A DNA stretch of 23,870 nt from MGOM01 sp035455265 (GTDB lineage Bacteria > Chloroflexota > Anaerolineae > Anaerolineales > E44-bin32): the NCBI GenBank assembly GCA_035455265.1, contig DATIFK010000050.1, forward strand, positions 1 to 23,870, read 5' to 3'. Below are positions 21,787 to 23,870 of this stretch, piece after piece (the stretch's first letter is position 1; each line of letters begins with the position of its first letter). The notes beneath the pieces are model-generated. The model searched no databases. It was given only the letters and a program-made list of their open reading frames with translations, and was not told where the DNA came from. The translations under genes were made by a program, and so were the position numbers.

Positions 21787-23021
21787 AGCGGCGCCTGGCC
21801 CCCGGTAGCCTGGCGGCGTGCGTGCTCCTCGGGGCTTGCGTTTCCTCGACGACCCCTGCCCCTGCCACAGCGTTTGGCCCCACACGCACACCGCTGCAGC
21901 TCGGCCCGGCCATCACGTCGACGGCCGCGCCGGCAACCGGGACGCCGCTGCCGCCCACTCCGACTCTCCTCCCGCTTCCCGACATCAGCGCTTCGGACTG
22001 GAGCATCGGGCCATCCGGAGCCGCAGTCACCTTGCTGATCTACGCCGACTTCCAGCCCAGCTCGAGCGCCAGCCTGCTTCAGATCCTGTTCGGCATCGTC
22101 GATCGACACCCGGACGACCTGCGGCTCGTCTTCCGCCATCTGCCTCAGATCCCTTCCTTCGACAAAGACTCGCTCGCAGGTCAGGCCCTTGAAGCCGCCG
22201 GCGCTCAGGGTGCCTTCTGGCCGATGGCTCGCGCGCTGGCGGACCGTCATGCCGAATGGTCGGTGTTGTCGCCGGGCGATTTCACGCCATGGCTTATCGG
22301 CCTGGCCGGCGCCCTGGGCTTGAATGTCGATGAGTTCCAGTCGGATCTCCAGAACGGACGGTACGCCGCCTTCATGATGGCGACGTACCAGGAGGCGATT
22401 GCCAGCGGCCTGCCAGGCGGGCCGCTCCTGTACCTCAATGGCTCCCTGGTGCGCCTTCCGCCCACCGAGATCAACCTGGAGTCCGCCGTCCGGTTGGAGG
22501 CCCTGTCGGCTCGGGCGTTTGCTCAAGAGCCTCCGATGGCGCTCCGCAGCGACGCCGACTACTTCGCCACGCTCGTCTTCGACGGCGGGGAGGTCGAGGT
22601 TCAGCTTCTTCCGGCTGTGGCGCCGCAGGCAGTGAACAGCTTCGTGTTCCTGGCGCGGCAGGGGTGGTTCGACGGCACGACCATCTACCGCGTCGTCCCC
22701 GGCGGATGGATCGAAGCGGGCGACCCCAGCGCCACTGGCCTGGGCGATCCCGGTTATCACCTGCCAGACGAGATCGATCCTTCGTGGGCGTTCGACGAGG
22801 CAGGGCGTGTGGCGTTGGCCAGCGTCGGGCCGGGGACGAGCGGTTCGCGTTTCCTGATCACCCTGGCTCCGCTGCCCAACCTCGATGGCACGCGCACGAT
22901 CTTCGGCCGCGTTCTGCGCGGGCTGGATTTCCTCCAGGGTCTTCCTGCCCGCGACCCGTTCGAGAATCTGCTGGACCCAGGGATCGTCTTGCGCAGCGTC
23001 CGCATCGAGGTCGAGCTTTGA
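21783..23021 (+). CDS. Lipoprotein: cysteine-less DsbA-like domain fused to cyclophilin-type PPIase
   Basis: The 412-residue product has a lipoprotein signal (KRRLAPGSLAACVLLGAC, Cys19) and a Thr/Pro/Ala linker. A DsbA/thioredoxin_4-like domain follows (about 68-250; VTLLIYADFQP, LRLVFRHLP, ALEAAGAQGAFWPM, GGPLLYLNG). The CxxC expected after DFQ is replaced by PSSS (92-95), so it cannot do disulfide exchange. Residues about 258-412 are a cyclophilin domain (VEVQLLPAVAPQAVNSFVFL, WFDGTTIYRVVPGGWIEAGD, GSRFLITLAPLPNLDGTRTIFGRV). A surface folding chaperone is inferred. The GTG start overlaps the SDR stop and gives an intact signal; the same frame extends upstream to 21756 without a better start. 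Confidence 0.86.
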   Translation: MKRRLAPGSLAACVLLGACVSSTTPAPATAFGPTRTPLQLGPAITSTAAPATGTPLPPTPTLLPLPDISASDWSIGPSGAAVTLLIYADFQPSSSASLLQILFGIVDRHPDDLRLVFRHLPQIPSFDKDSLAGQALEAAGAQGAFWPMARALADRHAEWSVLSPGDFTPWLIGLAGALGLNVDEFQSDLQNGRYAAFMMATYQEAIASGLPGGPLLYLNGSLVRLPPTEINLESAVRLEALSARAFAQEPPMALRSDADYFATLVFDGGEVEVQLLPAVAPQAVNSFVFLARQGWFDGTTIYRVVPGGWIEAGDPSATGLGDPGYHLPDEIDPSWAFDEAGRVALASVGPGTSGSRFLITLAPLPNLDGTRTIFGRVLRGLDFLQGLPARDPFENLLDPGIVLRSVRIEVEL

Positions 23022-23870
23022 CGCCCCGGCGCCTGTCCGGCTGGCGCCTGGTGATCCTTCTGGTCAGCCTCGGAGGAGAAGGCCTGGCGCTGTCGGCTGC
23101 AGTGACGATGGCCGGCGTGCTGGCCTTCTCACTCCTTCAGCGGGATGAGGAGAGCGCGCGTTTCGCCGCCTGGTCGGCCGCTTCTTCGCTGGGCATCGTG
23201 ATCGCCTTGCTTCCCGGCACGTACTGGAGCGTTCGTTCGCTTCTGGGCAAATCCGAGACCCCGGTCTTCGTCATGCCCCGCCTCTGGCGGATAGCGTGGA
23301 TCACCCTGCCGCTGGGCCTCATCTTGGGTTGGCTTTCTTTCCGGCAGGACAGCCTCCCTCTTGTGTTGACGTTGGCGCCTTTCGCCCACTTGCTCACATC
23401 GCTCTCGGCCGTGGTCCTCTTGCTGGCCCTGGTGTCGCGGGGCGGTCCGCAAGTCCCGTGGCGCAGGATGGCGGCGGCCCTCACGTCGGGACTGACTGCC
23501 ACACCTTTGATGGCCATTGTGGCGGAGGTCGGTGTCCTCCTCCCGTTGGTCGTGGGCGCGGGAGTCATCCTGATGACGTTGCCGGAGGGGCCAGCTCTCG
23601 CCCGATCCCTGTTGGAGTCAGGCGGAGACCCAAGCACGCTGGATCCGGCCGCCATGGCAGGCTGGCTGGCTCATCCGGCAGTTGTTGCCAGTGTCTTCGC
23701 CTTTATCGCCGGGATCGTCCCTTGCCTGGAAGAGATCGCCAAGTCGGCGGCGGTCTGGCGATTCTTGCGCCGCGGTCTCTCGGCGTCCGAAGCGTTTCTG
23801 TTTGGAGCCATCGCCGGCGCCGGCTACGGCTTGTTCGAATCGTTGTTCCTGAGTCAACCGGGAGCGGATT
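23018..23870 (+). CDS. PrsW-like intramembrane metalloprotease (3' end beyond window)
   Basis: An open frame of 284 codons runs off the right edge. The product is strongly hydrophobic, with about seven helices so far. It contains CLEEIAKSAAVWRFL followed by FGAIAGAGYGLFES, matching the EExxK and GxGYGxFE motifs of the PrsW/RsiW-degrading protease family. PrsW makes site-1 cuts in anti-sigma factors in Bacillus. The likely start is TTG at 23018, overlapping the TGA of the lipoprotein gene (TTGA); a GTG about 33 nt further is an alternative. It is co-directional with, and probably coupled to, the preceding two genes. Confidence 0.75.
   Translation, partial: MTPRRLSGWRLVILLVSLGGEGLALSAAVTMAGVLAFSLLQRDEESARFAAWSAASSLGIVIALLPGTYWSVRSLLGKSETPVFVMPRLWRIAWITLPLGLILGWLSFRQDSLPLVLTLAPFAHLLTSLSAVVLLLALVSRGGPQVPWRRMAAALTSGLTATPLMAIVAEVGVLLPLVVGAGVILMTLPEGPALARSLLESGGDPSTLDPAAMAGWLAHPAVVASVFAFIAGIVPCLEEIAKSAAVWRFLRRGLSASEAFLFGAIAGAGYGLFESLFLSQPGAD

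Noticed and set aside
21543..22760. Minus-strand open frame of about 405 codons
   Set aside because: It overlaps the SDR and the cyclophilin lipoprotein, both strongly supported on the plus strand; the composition is that of an antisense shadow in high-GC DNA.

Overview
The window is GC-rich (roughly 65 percent by eye) and gene-dense. Its proteins combine short lipoprotein or membrane-anchor signals with long Thr/Pro-rich linkers, PA14, NBR1-type Ig-like, LysM and SGNH modules, a DUF4013 protein and a MoeA with a C-terminal periplasmic-binding-like domain. That mixture suggests a member of the Chloroflexota (Anaerolineae-like), probably from an environmental assembly. The assignment is an inference from gene style; there is no marker gene here.

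Layout: (1) 1-39, start of a probable response regulator running off the left edge (-), then about 600 bp without a clear gene. (2) 642-3037, a small TPR-like protein and a large anchored SdrD/NBR1/PA14 surface protein. (3) 3115-4908 on the minus strand: a lipoprotein, tRNA-Lys(CUU) preceded by a degenerate tRNA-5'-half-like hairpin, and a LytR-CpsA-Psr protein. (4) 5108-12427, a tight plus-strand run of seven genes, several overlapping at stop/start: proline dehydrogenase, SDR, DinB, DinB-cupin fusion, UbiA/MenA-like prenyltransferase, MoeA, and MoeA-PBP fusion. (5) 12654-15907, a DUF4013 membrane protein and two divergent SGNH paralogues. (6) 15971-17081, a PH-SHOCT membrane protein and a Bcp-type peroxiredoxin. 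(7) 17146-20167, a site-2 protease (-), selenocysteine tRNA (-), a CPBP protease (+) and a small PH-like protein (+). (8) 20168-21063, a gene-poor stretch holding a promoter-proximal duplicate of the first 54 nt of tRNA-Sec, a duplicated hairpin and 36-bp tandem repeats. (9) 21064 to the end: an SDR, a lipoprotein fusing a cysteine-less DsbA-like domain to cyclophilin, and the start of a PrsW-like protease.

The most unusual signal is the tRNA-Sec locus. The intact gene at 18380-18473 and a truncated copy at 20443-20496 share 54 identical bases that begin exactly at the mature 5' end. Both keep a promoter with the same geometry, and both carry the same upstream hairpin, whose stem shows a compensatory base-pair change. 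A second, independent tRNA-5'-half-like element sits directly behind a near-perfect promoter ahead of tRNA-Lys. Other points worth attention are three unrelated intramembrane protease families within 6 kb, several enzymes with a replaced catalytic residue (SDR Tyr to His, SGNH Ser to Cys, DsbA-like domain without its CxxC, MoeA2 without the paired Lys), and a recurrent extended -10 promoter (TGnTAnnnT) ahead of many transcription units.
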